Assembly: GCA_029204225.1 (NCBI GenBank)
Contig: CM055106.1
Coordinates: 15,693,278-15,757,277, forward strand
DNA length: 64,000 nucleotides
Origin: Diphasiastrum complanatum
Lineage: Eukaryota; Streptophyta; Lycopodiopsida; Lycopodiales; Lycopodiaceae
Reading direction: 5' to 3'
Shown here: piece after piece, positions 1 through 10,490 of the stretch
Position numbering within the stretch: the first letter of the stretch is position 1
How the letters are laid out: every line of letters starts with the position of its first letter
The notes under the pieces: generated by a model
What the model was told of the DNA's origin: nothing
Seen by the model: the letters and a program-made list of their open reading frames with translations, nothing else
Databases searched by the model: none
Translations under genes and position numbers: made by a program

Positions 1-208
1 TTGTGAATTGACATATAGCTAAATTATTTGGGCTTTACATTTAGCTATATGTTTATTTGTTTGTAAGTAGCTTTATCTTTTGGTGGAATTCAGGTATGAT
101 CAGGATAACATGGGCATTAAAGAGCGTGCAATGCAGCGCATCATTTCTGGAGAAGGAAGAATCCACTTGGCATTGACATAAAAAAAAAAAAAAAAAAGGA
201 GGTGAGAG

Positions 209-262
209 GACCCACATAAGATCTTAGCAATAGCAAAGGTTGCAAGGTTGATCTCTTTCGTC
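209..262 (-). repeat. 54-bp displaced fragment of the kinase gene (arm 1)
   Basis: A perfect 54-bp match, in opposite orientation, to kinase exon 3 at 3,727-3,780, which encodes the stretch containing EINLATFAIAKILCGS in the C-lobe. Nothing else from the gene is nearby and no target-site duplication is visible. It sits just after the poly-A run. It looks like filler DNA copied during break repair, or the relic of a larger insertion. Confidence 0.9.
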
Positions 263-1285
263 GTGAGCTATAGGTAGGTTACAATGTGACATGTCTCATG
301 CCACGACAACATGAGGGCTTACGCATGTAACCTACTTGGGTCTCCTTGGGTGGCATCCAAGTTGTTTGTAAGGCTCCAATTAATTTTAAAAGAAATTCGT
401 CCAAAACACTACTAAGTTTTTGTGTTCTTGTTGACCAAAAACAGAGACTTTCATTCTCATGTACTATCTAATTTTTAGTTTCTCTTTTTTATTTACATGC
501 ATTTCATTGAACTTAAAATCATCCAAAGTTTTGGATGAACCTTCTATGGTACTTTTTTGTTCGAATGGATGACTTTTCGCATGTAAGGTTCATCCAAAGG
601 ATTTATTGTCAACATTAAAAAAAAAAACAATAAAAGAAAGACTTGAAACTAATGTTGTGACATTGGAACATTGTTTCTTGAAACCTTTCCACCCACGTGA
701 GATCATGAATGAGTCTTGGGTTGATGGTGTGGACCTATTAGTCCTTCCACCCCCATTATGTCTCTTTCAACTTAGTGGCACTATTTGTTCAAGTTGTATG
801 AAGGCTAAGGCACCCATTCACCCGCAAAGAGCACAATAGCCTTCACTTGTGTTTAGACTCTTATGTTTATGTGCAATTATGTCAAGTTATAATTTTAGAT
901 GATTAAGTTCCATAGACCCCTCCATTTTTTGCAATAGTGCAAAATGGGGTTCCATAATGGCCTTTTGCATTGCTTGGGCATGGGTACACAAGACAAAAAA
1001 CAAAATCATGGAGTTTTACAGTTGGAGCTAGTTACCAACCTTAGACGGTTGTTAAGAGAGGCGATTGCAAGCCTAAAATTCATAAATTGCACAATTAATA
1101 GGCTATGGTCATTTTCTTAGGTAAGGAGTAAAAGGATGGAAGTTTAATCTTGCACTGGTGTAGCTAGTCTCTCATTTGACGAGTAAAGGAATGGATGTTA
1201 AATCACATAGCTAGTGTAGGCTTGTACGTAATTTCATCCAAAATTTATGCCACATAATCTCTCCAAGCAAGGCTCTACGGACTAG

Positions 1286-1384
1286 ATATTCGTGATCCGG
1301 AGGTGGGCTACCGGCTGTAGCACTCCGAGCCACCGGAGCGGCGAGGGTGGTTACAACAGTAGCCCACCGTCGGATCACAAATAC
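1286..1384. repeat. Imperfect hairpin upstream of the kinase gene (arm 1)
   Basis: The sequence around TCGTGATCCGGAGGTGGGCT at 1,290-1,310 is mirrored by AGCCCACCGTCGGATCACAA at 1,361-1,380. The stem is about 26 bp with roughly four mismatches, and the loop is GC-rich at about 47 bases. It lies about 385 bases before the kinase start codon. It could be a small foldback element or a regulatory structure; nothing in the sequence decides between these. Confidence 0.7.
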
Positions 1385-1767
1385 CAGACATAGCAGTTGT
1401 GATCCAACGGTGCAGATTAATTACGTTTTCAAATCTGTGCTATGACTCAGAACGTGGCTCTTCATATCCAACCGGATGATGCCAAGTGTCCAATATGACT
1501 CCTCACAACTCTTATGTCCCTTTGAAAGGAGCTATTAGGCCATCATCATGCCCACCATGCCCAGTTGAGTGGGTGAGCACGGAAACTTGAAAGGTGCTAT
1601 TAGGTCATAATCCTTTTGTCAAAGGCGTGCTCCGATCCTATGCTGAGACACGTAAAGACGACGGAAGGCCAATATAGTGACACAGATTTCCTTCTCATCG
1701 ATCGTTGTAGAACTTGCTACTTAGTTCTGCAACTACACTTCCTATTCCACCTTCCTTCTAAGTTATT

Positions 1768-4087
1768 ATGCTAATCATGTTATTATTTTCAGGTTGCAAT
1801 GCTCTTCCCAGATATTTTCTGAGAGTTTTTAGCCTCGCACTTCTCTCCACTGTCTCCCACAGCCTCGGAGACGTTTGCCAAACCTACTGCGGTGGTCTAT
1901 CAGTCCAGTATCCATTCAGTATCGTTGAAGGATGTGGCAGTCCGAATTACAAATTAACTTGCGTGCAGAACGAGTTGCAGCTGCAGCTTAGCACCAATTC
2001 TTACCAGATCTTCGATGTAGATTACGATAGTAACACCCTTATCCTGAAAGACTTTAGCGATTCAGCGTCTTGTAGATATCTTCGTAGTCTCAGATCCACA
2101 AGCACATACGTCCTGAATTTGAATAAATTCATACTATGTGGAGGTAGCAATATTGGTAACATTACCTCGGTGATTCCATACCTTTGCAGGTCTGATGTTT
2201 CTGTAGATTTTTCTTGCGCTCTTGATACTTTCTATGGGTGCAGCAGTGATCCCATTCATTGCTGCGCAAATGCCATTCCTAAATCAAGCCTTTCCAATTT
2301 CACCTGTGGGTTATATGGCCAAGCTTCTATTATAAATCTTCCTAATATGACTACAGGACCACCGTTACTTTCAGGTTTGATCCATGGTTATAAACTTCTT
2401 GAGCTAGAGTATGAAAATCCTCCTCATCAAGCTAATTGTACTGACTGCATAAAAAGTAGTGGCTCTTGCGGATATAGCTCAAGCAGCAGCTTCCTTTGCC
2501 TATGTGGCAGCACCAATTCCTCAACTAAATGCCCAGGTACGTATACAGGCTGATAGAAAAAATTCGATGCTTTCTTCCGTGCATATATCTAGCCTGCTGC
2601 TTGCTTGGGGATCTTTAATTTTTCTTGAAGAGACTTGTTTTGATGCTGTGCAGATTGCATTAGTGGCTTCTGCTCCAAAACCCCCCTCGATGATACTGTT
2701 CTCCATCACAGAAACGATGCTTCTCTAATTATCGGTAATAAACTAAAAGATTCTTCAACTGTCCTTTTTATAATTATTTTTAGCACGGATCAAATGATTC
2801 GGTCAGTCATAAAAGCATGTTTCTACTTCTAGTCTATCTGTACAAATTACGAATGATTCTTTATTCCTCAATCTAACCTGTTTTGGGTGCATTTGCTTGA
2901 TTTCAGGACTTTCTGTAGGGGGAACCATTGTGATATTAGGTTTGATTGGACTTTTCCTGCTGCTTTTGAAAAGGCGGAGAATTGGAAACCGTAGAGATGC
3001 CATTGGCTTCAATCCGAGTTCTGAGAAAGACAAGGAATTGTTACAAAAGCTCAATTTTAGAGAAACTACTCTTTTTTGGTACAAAGAGCTTGAGAGAGCT
3101 ACGAATTCATTCTCAGAAACGAGGAAACTGGGGAGAGGAGCATTCAGCACTGTTTACAAGGGCAACCTCAAAGATGGACAGATCGTCGCTGTGAAGAAGC
3201 TCAATCCGTGCAACAAATATGGACTGAATCAATTGTACAGTGAGGTGACTATCCTCTCTAAGGTCAGGCATCGCAATCTGGTTCAGCTGCTTGGATTTTG
3301 TCTCGATGGAAGAGAATTGTTGTTGGTGTATGAGTTCGTTCCCAATGGAACTCTTGCCGATCATCTTCACGGTGATCGAGGCAAAGGGCTAAACTGGGAA
3401 ACTCGTCTGAGAATTGCGGGGGAAACTGCTCGTGCTCTGGCATACCTGCACGAGAGCGTCTGCCCTTCGATCATCCACAGAGACGTAAAGCCTACGAATA
3501 TTCTTCTCGATGAAAGCTTCCATGCCAAGGTAGCAGATTTTGGGCTCTCCAAATTTGTTCCTCTGGAGGAAACGCACATTTCCACAGCTCCACAAGGAAC
3601 ACCAGGCTATCTGGATCCAGATTACCAGAAAAGCTATCATTTGACTGACAAGAGCGATGTTTATAGTTTTGGTGTAGTTTTGATGGAGATGATATCTGCC
3701 AAGAAGGCAGTGGACATGTCTCGGGAGACGAAAGAGATCAACCTTGCAACCTTTGCTATTGCTAAGATCTTATGTGGGTCATGGCATGATGTAGTTGATC
3801 CTACCTTAGAGATTCAATCCCTGCAAGTAAAAGAGATGGTGACTGGCGTTGCACAGCTTGCATTGTGCTGTCTATCTTCAAAGAAGGATAATCGCCCTCC
3901 CATGAAGGAAGTGGCAGAAAAGCTTGAGCAAATCATGCAACAAGGTTACGCAGGTGATTCTTATGGAACAGAACCTAAAGAAGACATAACGGAATCCATG
4001 AAGGAAGTTCCAGAAAACCTTGATCAAATCATACAACAAGCATATGGTCCTTTCGACTTACATATTACCACCGAAATACAGCTTTAA
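1768..4087 (+). CDS. LRK10L/WAK-like receptor-like kinase, copy 1
   Basis: Predicted membrane receptor Ser/Thr kinase of 676 residues. Exons at 1,768-2,536, 2,654-2,734 and 2,907-4,087 join in phase 1 at both introns with GT/AG borders (CAG|GTACGT, TGCAG|A, TTTCAG|GA). Order: hydrophobic N terminus (about 17-33), GUB_WAK_bind Cys-rich region starting near VCQTYCGG, WAK_assoc region (NCTDCIKSSGSCGY, about 222-247), transmembrane helix (about 287-304, then KRRR), kinase domain (about 352-630). Kinase residues are intact: GRGAFSTV loop, VAVK Lys about 380, HRDVKPTN with Asp about 476, DFG about 494-496, GTPGYLDPDY. HRD makes it an RD kinase. LRK10L proteins are known for cell-surface and defence signalling; the ligand here is unknown. 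An AG at 1,791-1,792 leaves open an upstream first exon. It has the same protein as copy 2. Confidence 0.9.
3727..3780 (+). repeat. Kinase exon 3 source of the displaced 54-bp fragment
   Basis: This part of exon 3 occurs again, inverted, at 209-262. With the mirror copies at 26,290-26,343 and 29,807-29,860 there are four perfect copies in the window. Confidence 0.9.
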
Positions 4088-4289
4088 TGGGAGCTTGGAT
4101 TATAGAGAAACAGCCCTAGGGCCTCCATATCAAAGCAATTGGCTAGTTTTCGACGATCAAATGGCTCAAACATGATGATTCTTCGAACGGCATTAAAGGG
4201 GAGTATAAGCTGATTTCAACTACTTAAGACCAGGCTGACCAACTTATTCAATATGTGGCCGTTTCAGCGAGGCTGAGCAGGATCTACAG

Positions 4290-5738
4290 GGCAATTATCC
4301 TGATATAATTTGAGGCGGTATATAGGAGGATGAAAACTTGATAAAGTGGGGCTGGGAATCACCATGGGATGGTGTTTGCATAGGACCACGTAAATCACTA
4401 CGTATGAGCTCAAGAACATCTTTGGATCTAATAGACTGACCTTTGGTGAATTTGCTTCTAGAGTGCTTGCCTAAAATACAAGATTCACATACAAAGGATT
4501 CAGAAGATGATGCAGGAAGTGATAGACCAGCTGCTAATGAACTGCACGCCATATATTTAATAGATCTCATATTGAGGTGGCCTAACCTGTAATGCCATAC
4601 TTACTTTCATCGGAACTGATTTTTGAATTTGACATTAGAACATAATCAAGAGAAAAGACATATAGATATTCATTTCTAGTTTCTCTGACAAGAACTTGAG
4701 AGTCTTTATCCTCATTGGTAGATTCATTTGCTATAAATTTCACAGTGTACTCTTGATCTGCGATGCTACTTTAAATTGACAGTAGGTTCTTGGTGAGTCT
4801 TAGTATATAAAGTACGTACGATAAGGCTAAATTTGATGAACCATTTTGAAATTGTAGTCATATGGTGCCTTCAGCTTCCACTTGGTGGCTGCTTGAATCA
4901 CCAAGATGTATGTATCTCTTGATACTGGTTGTGTTGAGAAACACAAACTTCTTTACTTGATGTCATGTGCTATGTGGCACCACTGTATAGGTTTTGATTG
5001 CTAGACATTATGTTGTGTTCGTCCATGAAGAGTCTTTGCTCTTCTTCTTTCACCTCCAATGCTTGCTGAGTTTCTACAGACTTTTGTGACTGCTTCTTCT
5101 TTGCCTCATTATGCATTCAAATCCTACAATCTTTTATTTCATGATTTATCCTTTTGCAATATTTGTAGAATAATTTGGTTTTAGGTATCATGACTTGAAT
5201 GAGAAGACTGTGAAGATTGTGAATTAGAAGTAGGCTTGGCCTTGGAATAAAATTTCTTCTTAGAAGTTAACATGAGAAAATTCTCATAAGGTGCTGGAAG
5301 ACTTGAAAGCAAAGTCATGACTGCATCGTGGTCCGAGATTAGACATTCGATGGCAGATAATTGATCCATTGAAGCTTTGAGATTGTTAATGTGATCATAG
5401 ATGTATGTATTTTCAGTCACCTTGAATGAGAAGAATCTCTTTCTACAAAAAAGCTTTGCTGAAACATCTTGTGTTTCATATAGAGAGGTAAGAATCTCTC
5501 AGGCTTCATGAGAAGTCTTATAGAAAGTTACATGAGAGATGAGAGAGTCTCTCAGTTTCAGAGTGATCGTGGCAATTGTTTTGCCATCTCTGATATTCCA
5601 TTGTGCTAGGAGATCAAGATCCGTTGGTTTGGAAAGGGTTCCGTCCACCAACTCCCAGAGATCCTTTTCTGTTTGCTGGATCATTTTGATTTTGAACTTT
5701 CATATATACAAGTTTTTACCATTGAATTTTTCAATCAT
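4290..5738 (-). pseudogene. C3 copia gag / protease / pre-integrase remnant (arm 1)
   Basis: Minus-strand copia remnant starting about 200 bases past the kinase stop and pointing towards it. The gag reads ATG at 5,738, then a TGA where a Trp is expected, then DLWELVDGTLSKPTDLDLLAQW and a C-terminal part with NSQSSQSSHSSHD. A knuckle reads YCKRINHEIKDC, with the first Cys of CX2CX4HX4C lost. A protease trace reads SGAT-stop-HMT. The GAG-pre-integrase domain keeps HYRLGHLNMRSI and CILGKHSRSKF. Homology fades at the start of integrase, and RT, RNase H and a 3' LTR are absent. It is mirrored exactly at 24,332-25,780. Confidence 0.85.
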
Positions 5739-5870
5739 TCTATTTTCAGAGGATGACTCTATTAGTTGAATGTTTTACAAATTGAAGTTGAAAAGTTTAA
5801 TCAAGAAACCTATTGGCTCCGTTACCACTATTGGCCATGGGAAAATGGATAGATAGTTGAATTCAACGAA

Positions 5871-5885
5871 GGCACTCAGATACCA
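5871..5885 (-). other. C3 primer binding site, variant (arm 1)
   Basis: Reads TGGTATCTGAGTGCC on the minus strand, one base past the LTR end. This is the tRNA-Met primer-site consensus with an A to T change and a small slip. Confidence 0.6.
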
Positions 5886-5886
5886 C

Positions 5887-6489
5887 TGTTGGATAGGAGC
5901 ATTGATACCACTGATGAGATGATCTAAACTAGTTTGTTCCCAAGGGAGAAATTCCTATGTATGAGATGATGTACAAGCTTTCAAATGAAATCTAACCATT
6001 AGCCAAACTCTAACCCTAATCAATGTCCAAATGATATCTTACTTTTTCTTCTCTTTCTTCTCTCATAAAGAATGCAACAATAACAAAGCCTCAATAATCA
6101 CAAAATACCATAAACATCAAAACCATAACAAAATGAGAGAGAAGTAGGAAGAGGAGAATGGTAGAGTTTCCATCTTTTGATTGAACATGATAATAAAGTA
6201 CAATGGACCACTATTGGCCAATTTCTACTTCTTTCTATATTTTGCCAATTTCTACTTTTCTAAACTTTGAAATTTCAAAATAAGTGAGAAATAATTTTTA
6301 TTCTTTAAAATGACTTTTAGGCCTCTAATTAATTTAATTCCGCAATGGCCTATAAAGTGCTTTTATTTTGAACTTTAAAATGAAATATTGGTGTGCTCAT
6401 TGGGTTGTACTTACACATTATAGTCCTCACACTCATTCTCCCTAAGTATGTCACACTATTTACATGGTGGACCCCACCAACACCCAACA
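5887..6489 (-). mobile_element. C3 copia 5' LTR (arm 1)
   Basis: About 603 bp starting TGTTGGGTGTTGG and ending CCTATCCAACA on the minus strand, with TGTTGG/CCAACA terminal repeats, next to the primer site and gag. Differences from the arm 2 copy appear from about 5,988 outwards and are absent nearer the kinase. Confidence 0.7.
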
Positions 6490-6719
6490 AAAAGATTGAG
6501 AGATTGAGATAGAAAGATATTAACAAAAATAAAGAGAAATTGAGAAGTGTGCCCGTTGTTGATGGGCGGGGGCAGACGATCTGGGTGACGGCCGATGGTT
6601 TAGGAAGAAAGTCGATGGTCATCGATGGGGGTGGCCGATGTATGTGTGTGTATGTACATGGCCAAAGTGTGTCGACTGGTGGCTGATGAGGTGTGTGTGC
6701 GCGCGCACGTGATGCATAG

Positions 6720-6935
6720 AGAGAGAGAGACCTCGCACATCTCGCATCTCGAATATCTCACATATCTCGCACAACTCGCATATCTCGCATACTCAGAGAG
6801 AGAGAGAGTCCAGGTCAGAGAGAGGCCAAGAGAGACCTTCGGGACCTTCGCATATCTTGCACATCTCGCAGTCAGAGAGAGGCCGAGAGAGACCTTCGGT
6901 ACCTTCGCATATCTTGCGACCGCTGTCCGAAAAAA
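6720..6935. repeat. Degenerate CGAGATATG minisatellite (arm 1)
   Basis: Repeated CTCGCATATCTCGCACATCT-like units mixed with GA runs and a duplicated block (GTCAGAGAGAGGCC..GAGAGACCTTCGG). The matching region in arm 2 is 22,685-22,900. Open frames through it are low-complexity and not genes. Confidence 0.7.
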
Positions 6936-7079
6936 AAAACCTTAAGGAAAATGTGGTTTCCGGGTAGCGTGCGTGGCCTGGGAGCACTGAAATTTTAATA
7001 TATACATAGCGAAGTGTGCCCATCGATGACGGACGGTCGATGGTGTGTCTGTGTGTGTGCACGGGGGCATCACAGGTGG

Positions 7080-8593
7080 CCAAACTAGTTGCATTCGAGA
7101 TGTTTACTCCTGTTATAGCTCCATGTTGGCTTGCTTGATACAATATTGAGTTGATGTGGCATAGTCGCCTGTGCCATAGAACATCTGCAGAATCATGGGC
7201 TTGATGAGCTTGATCTGTTGGTAGGTGTACCCTCAAATGATACAGGTTGTCTTTACATCTTCCTTGTGCGATCAACATACTGGTGTTGGCTTCAACGACA
7301 TTACATGTTTCGTCTGAAAACGTCACACACATCCCAGCATCTGCTATCCTTGCTACTGATAGCAAATCTTGTCACAATGTAGGTACGAAGAGAACATCTT
7401 CGAGTCATCGGTCTCTGCCGTTTGTGTTGGGCCATAGCGAACCAATACCATTCACTCGGTGTCTCCAAGTACTATGAATCTCGATGGATCAGTACTTCAA
7501 AAATCAGACATTATTCATCTTGATGTAACGAAGTGTGAAGTAGCTCATGAATCAAAGATCACCTCTTGTGTGTCAGATGTGGAGGCTTCACACATGTCCA
7601 TATAGGCCATCGAATTTCCACTGTTCGACCTATCTTCGCCCATCTTCAAGCTTTTTGGCTCTTCGACGTAGGAAGATCTATTATTGTTCTCCCATTTCCC
7701 TTGAGGCTGCTTGTTCTTCGGGTTCTAGTAGCAATCCATGGCTGCATGACCCTTCTTGTGGCAATGGAAACACTCAATTTTCAGATTGAGCCAGCATGAA
7801 TTGACAGTATGTCCTTCACGTCTACATCTCACACATGTTTTCTTGTCGTCATTCTGTTGTTAAGGCTTTCGTTTGTTCTTCCAACCGCCTTTGTTGGCTT
7901 CCTCTGATTGTTGGTCTCGATCCTGCCTTTCATTTGGCTCCCTCTTGGGCTTGAACTGCTTCTTTTGTCTTTTCCTTGTTGCTGTAGAGAGCTTGATTAG
8001 AAACTTCCTTGTTGTCAAGGTGCTCACGAGCTTGACTTCTTCTTGAATCTTGATCAATGTCTTTTTGAGTGTCATTGCTGGATTCTTCGCTAGCAACATT
8101 TGGGTTTTCTGGAAAGATCTTGGTAAATCTCATAGCAGGTAGGTAAGCTTCTTCTCTGCTAATACTGCATTTTCTGCTCCAGCGTTCTGTAATGAGAGGA
8201 ACAGATCCTTCATCTTTCTGATAAAGGAGGTGAGGTATCTACCATTCCATTGCAGGTTTGTCAGCTGATCTTTGAGAAGCATGATCTGACTGTGTGATTT
8301 TGTCTGAAATCTGGTAAGCAATGTAACCCCACATCTCTCTTGCATTAGAGAGTGTCGCGGGGTCTATCTTCGATGGATGATGACAACACGGCTATTGCCT
8401 TGTCGTTCTTCTCTCTCCATTCTTGTAGCTCTTTGCCAATAATTGTAGGCATCTCTTCGGTGCCATCTACCTAGGGCCATAGCCCTTCTCCCGTCAATAT
8501 GAGAGAGGTCTTTATCTTCCATGCTAGGAAGTTCGACCCAGCTGAGTTGAGGATTGTGCAAATCTTCGACTGTATATTGCTGATCGATGCCAT
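7080..8593 (-). pseudogene. C1 copia gag / protease / pre-integrase (arm 1)
   Basis: Minus-strand C1 element start. The gag begins near 8,593 and carries LLKDQLTNLQWNGRYLTSF, a basic region and a CCHC knuckle region. The protease motif is DS-stop-A with the TGA at 7,545-7,547. GAG-pre-integrase follows (MLSVARIADAGM, VLWHRRLCHINS). Several frameshifts break it. Its two relatives are 21,016-22,560 and 54,986-56,545. It stops abruptly at about 7,080 without integrase, as in the others. Confidence 0.85.
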
Positions 8594-8704
8594 TGCTGTA
8601 GATTGTGTTCTTCAGCTGTTCTTTATGGTTTTTGCTTCTGAATGCTTGTCTCCTAGATCTGATAGCTCTTTAGCTATATCAGGTCTCGGATGTGAGCCTG
8701 TCAT

Positions 8705-8717
8705 GGCTCTGATACCA
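8705..8717 (-). other. C1 primer binding site (arm 1)
   Basis: TGGTATCAGAGCC on the minus strand, the copia initiator tRNA-Met primer site, just inside the LTR. Confidence 0.85.
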
Positions 8718-8718
8718 C

Positions 8719-9483
8719 TGTTACTGCATGACGAAAAAGAGAAAAGAGGGTGACTGATTCAGATGGAATTTGGATCTGATTGTTGGTCACTGCCTGCTAT
8801 ATCGTTTCTACAATCCTCCAGAGTATAGACAGGCACTGCTGACCTACGTTTCAGTTAAATCAGCATTCAAACAAACTGATGTGCAGAATAGATAAAACAA
8901 GTGAATGAGAAACACGAACAATATGCAGACAATAATTCAATCGAGATTAGACAATTTAGAATGATATGTGCGTAACAGCTACAACATCATCTATTGATCC
9001 TCTTTGTTCAAGCACTGTGTGACAAACCCACATAGCGCATCAGTGTGAGAGAAGCAGTGTTCTCCCACGAACAATGTCTCGCTTACTAGCGAGCTTCTTG
9101 GATCTCTGTGGATCCTTCTCGGATTTATTATCTTTTCTATATGTGTTCTGGTGCATGTCGCAACTGCTTATATTTTGAGTAACATCTTGATTAGATATAT
9201 TAATAAATTTAGGACTAATTGCTGGATTTATCTCCTCTACTCTCCTAAGTCCTATGTTAATCTGCCTCCATTCATGTTGCTGCATTTTTACTCGTGTTGT
9301 CGCACAATCTGCATATTTGAACTGTTTGTCGCTACAATTTGCATTTTTACTCGTAAATTTTCACAGGCGAAAAACCTGACACTGTCGCCTTTTCAACTTC
9401 GGGCCATCCTGAGAAACCAAGTGTTTTACGACACTTCCAAAAAAGCAACAGTTGCGCAGTCTACATAAATACAAGTAAATTTG
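8719..9483 (-). mobile_element. C1 copia 5' LTR (arm 1)
   Basis: Matches 54,133-54,861 along its length. The minus-strand start TGTTCAAATTTAC is shared with that copy while the flanks differ, which supports an LTR edge near 9,483. The GCATTTTTACTCG motif recurs at 9,281 and 9,340, and looser versions continue to about 9,660, so the true LTR could be longer. Confidence 0.65.
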
Positions 9484-10194
9484 AACAGGCAAAAAATGCA
9501 AAAAATGTGACACTGCATTTTTACACGCAATTTATGACAGACGAAAAATGCGGCGCTGCCCTACAAATGCCGACGATGCAATTATAGAAAGGCAAAAGTA
9601 CCTTACAAATGATTTTCTAAGGCATTGGATGGGCTGTCGCAATTTTCGCATTTTCATCAGTGTCAATTTTAGCAAATCCCGACGTCACGGCCTGCTCACG
9701 CTCGTTCTATGCACTGTGCAATCAGATTTGACAATAGCAGCAGCCACCCACGATCTCCCACAAACAGCTCAGCCACTTTTGTACCTTTTTCATCTGCACT
9801 GTAAAATCTATGTATATAGTGAATACCATCCCAATATTCACATAGCAGAAGACAGAACAAAGCATGATTGTAATTCAGAGACAGACATTGTAGATGCCTT
9901 CGTGCATTGATTCTTTCTTTCAGATAGATTGTCAGTAATAGGTTCATAATCTTTACAGATTGTGATTAGCTTTGTGAAGCACATGATTACGTCCACTATC
10001 GTTTTGTGCTCACCTGTAGTGTTGACTTGTATATTTCACTATACTTAATCTGATTACAGCTCTGCTTGGTTCTGCATTTAGATTTGTGTCAATATTGCAA
10101 TGCTTCTCTACGTTCTGTCTGGCTATCTAATTGCTTTGTCTAGCTATCTGCTCTTTGCTTCCACCACCATCGCGCATTAAAGGCTTTAAAAACC
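9484..10194. other. Unassigned spacer DNA
   Basis: No protein family is recognisable. The first 200 bases still carry GCATTTTTAC- and CGCATTTTC-like motifs reminiscent of the C1 LTR. The rest is AT-rich with no terminal repeats that I can see. Confidence 0.5.
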
Positions 10195-10490
10195 AGTAGA
10201 CGATGTGGCACGTATGTGCTCGTTTGCGAGCCGCGAGCAGGATCCCATCCCCACCACCTAGCATCCGCCATCATCCCCTTTGACCCCAAAAGGGATGGTA
10301 TCAGGGGACAAGGGTACATTGTCTACAATGAGCTTATAAGTGGGTTCTCTTTTAGTCTTCATTTGCTTATGGGACGAATGCACTCTTTTTGGTGCCTTTT
10401 CGGACGCAGCCGCTTTGTGCATAGCCTGCATCCTCCAACACTAATCATAGATTACAAGAACGGCTAATTAGGCACGTCCTAACGTTCCTC
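10195..10490. repeat. Non-coding block shared with 44,182-44,480
   Basis: Starts CCAGTAGACGATGTGGCACG in both places and runs directly into the C2 pol fragment. It contains a TGGTATCAGGGGAC string and GAGCTTATAAGTGGG. It takes the place where C2 reverse transcriptase should continue. Identity unknown. Confidence 0.7.

Larger units (their letters stand above)
1..1767. other. Gene-less upstream arm DNA
   Basis: AT-rich DNA with a 17-base A run at 181-197, a 54-bp kinase-gene fragment at 209-262 and a hairpin at 1,286-1,384. A small open frame at 606-839 is not convincing: it has no family motif and its arm 2 counterpart has amino-acid changes and a shorter start. The last 300 bases should hold the kinase promoter. 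I see no clear TATA box. A W-box-like TTGAC core lies on the minus strand near 1,620. Confidence 0.6.
1..8800. repeat. Arm 1 of a large inverted repeat
   Basis: This segment reads as the reverse complement of 20,813-30,062. In the outer part position x pairs with about 30,070 minus x. Inside the 462-bp indel near 6,545 the sum falls to about 29,607. The arm holds, from outside in, non-coding DNA, a receptor kinase gene, a C3 copia fragment with LTR, a degenerate CGAGATATG repeat and a C1 gag ending in its primer site. Homology ends at about 8,800 inside the C1 LTR. The outer end lies at the window edge, so the arm may continue to the left. Confidence 0.93.

Noticed and set aside
606-839. 77-residue open frame in the outer arm
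   Set aside because: No motif; the arm 2 version starts later and differs in sequence. Likely chance.
2803-3640. Several minus-strand open frames inside the kinase gene, mirrored in arm 2
   Set aside because: They are antisense shadows of the kinase exons.
10311-10325. TGGTATCAGGGGAC as a tRNA-Met primer site (also near 44,290)
   Set aside because: It departs from TGGTATCAGAGC after nine bases, and no LTR end precedes it or gag follows it.
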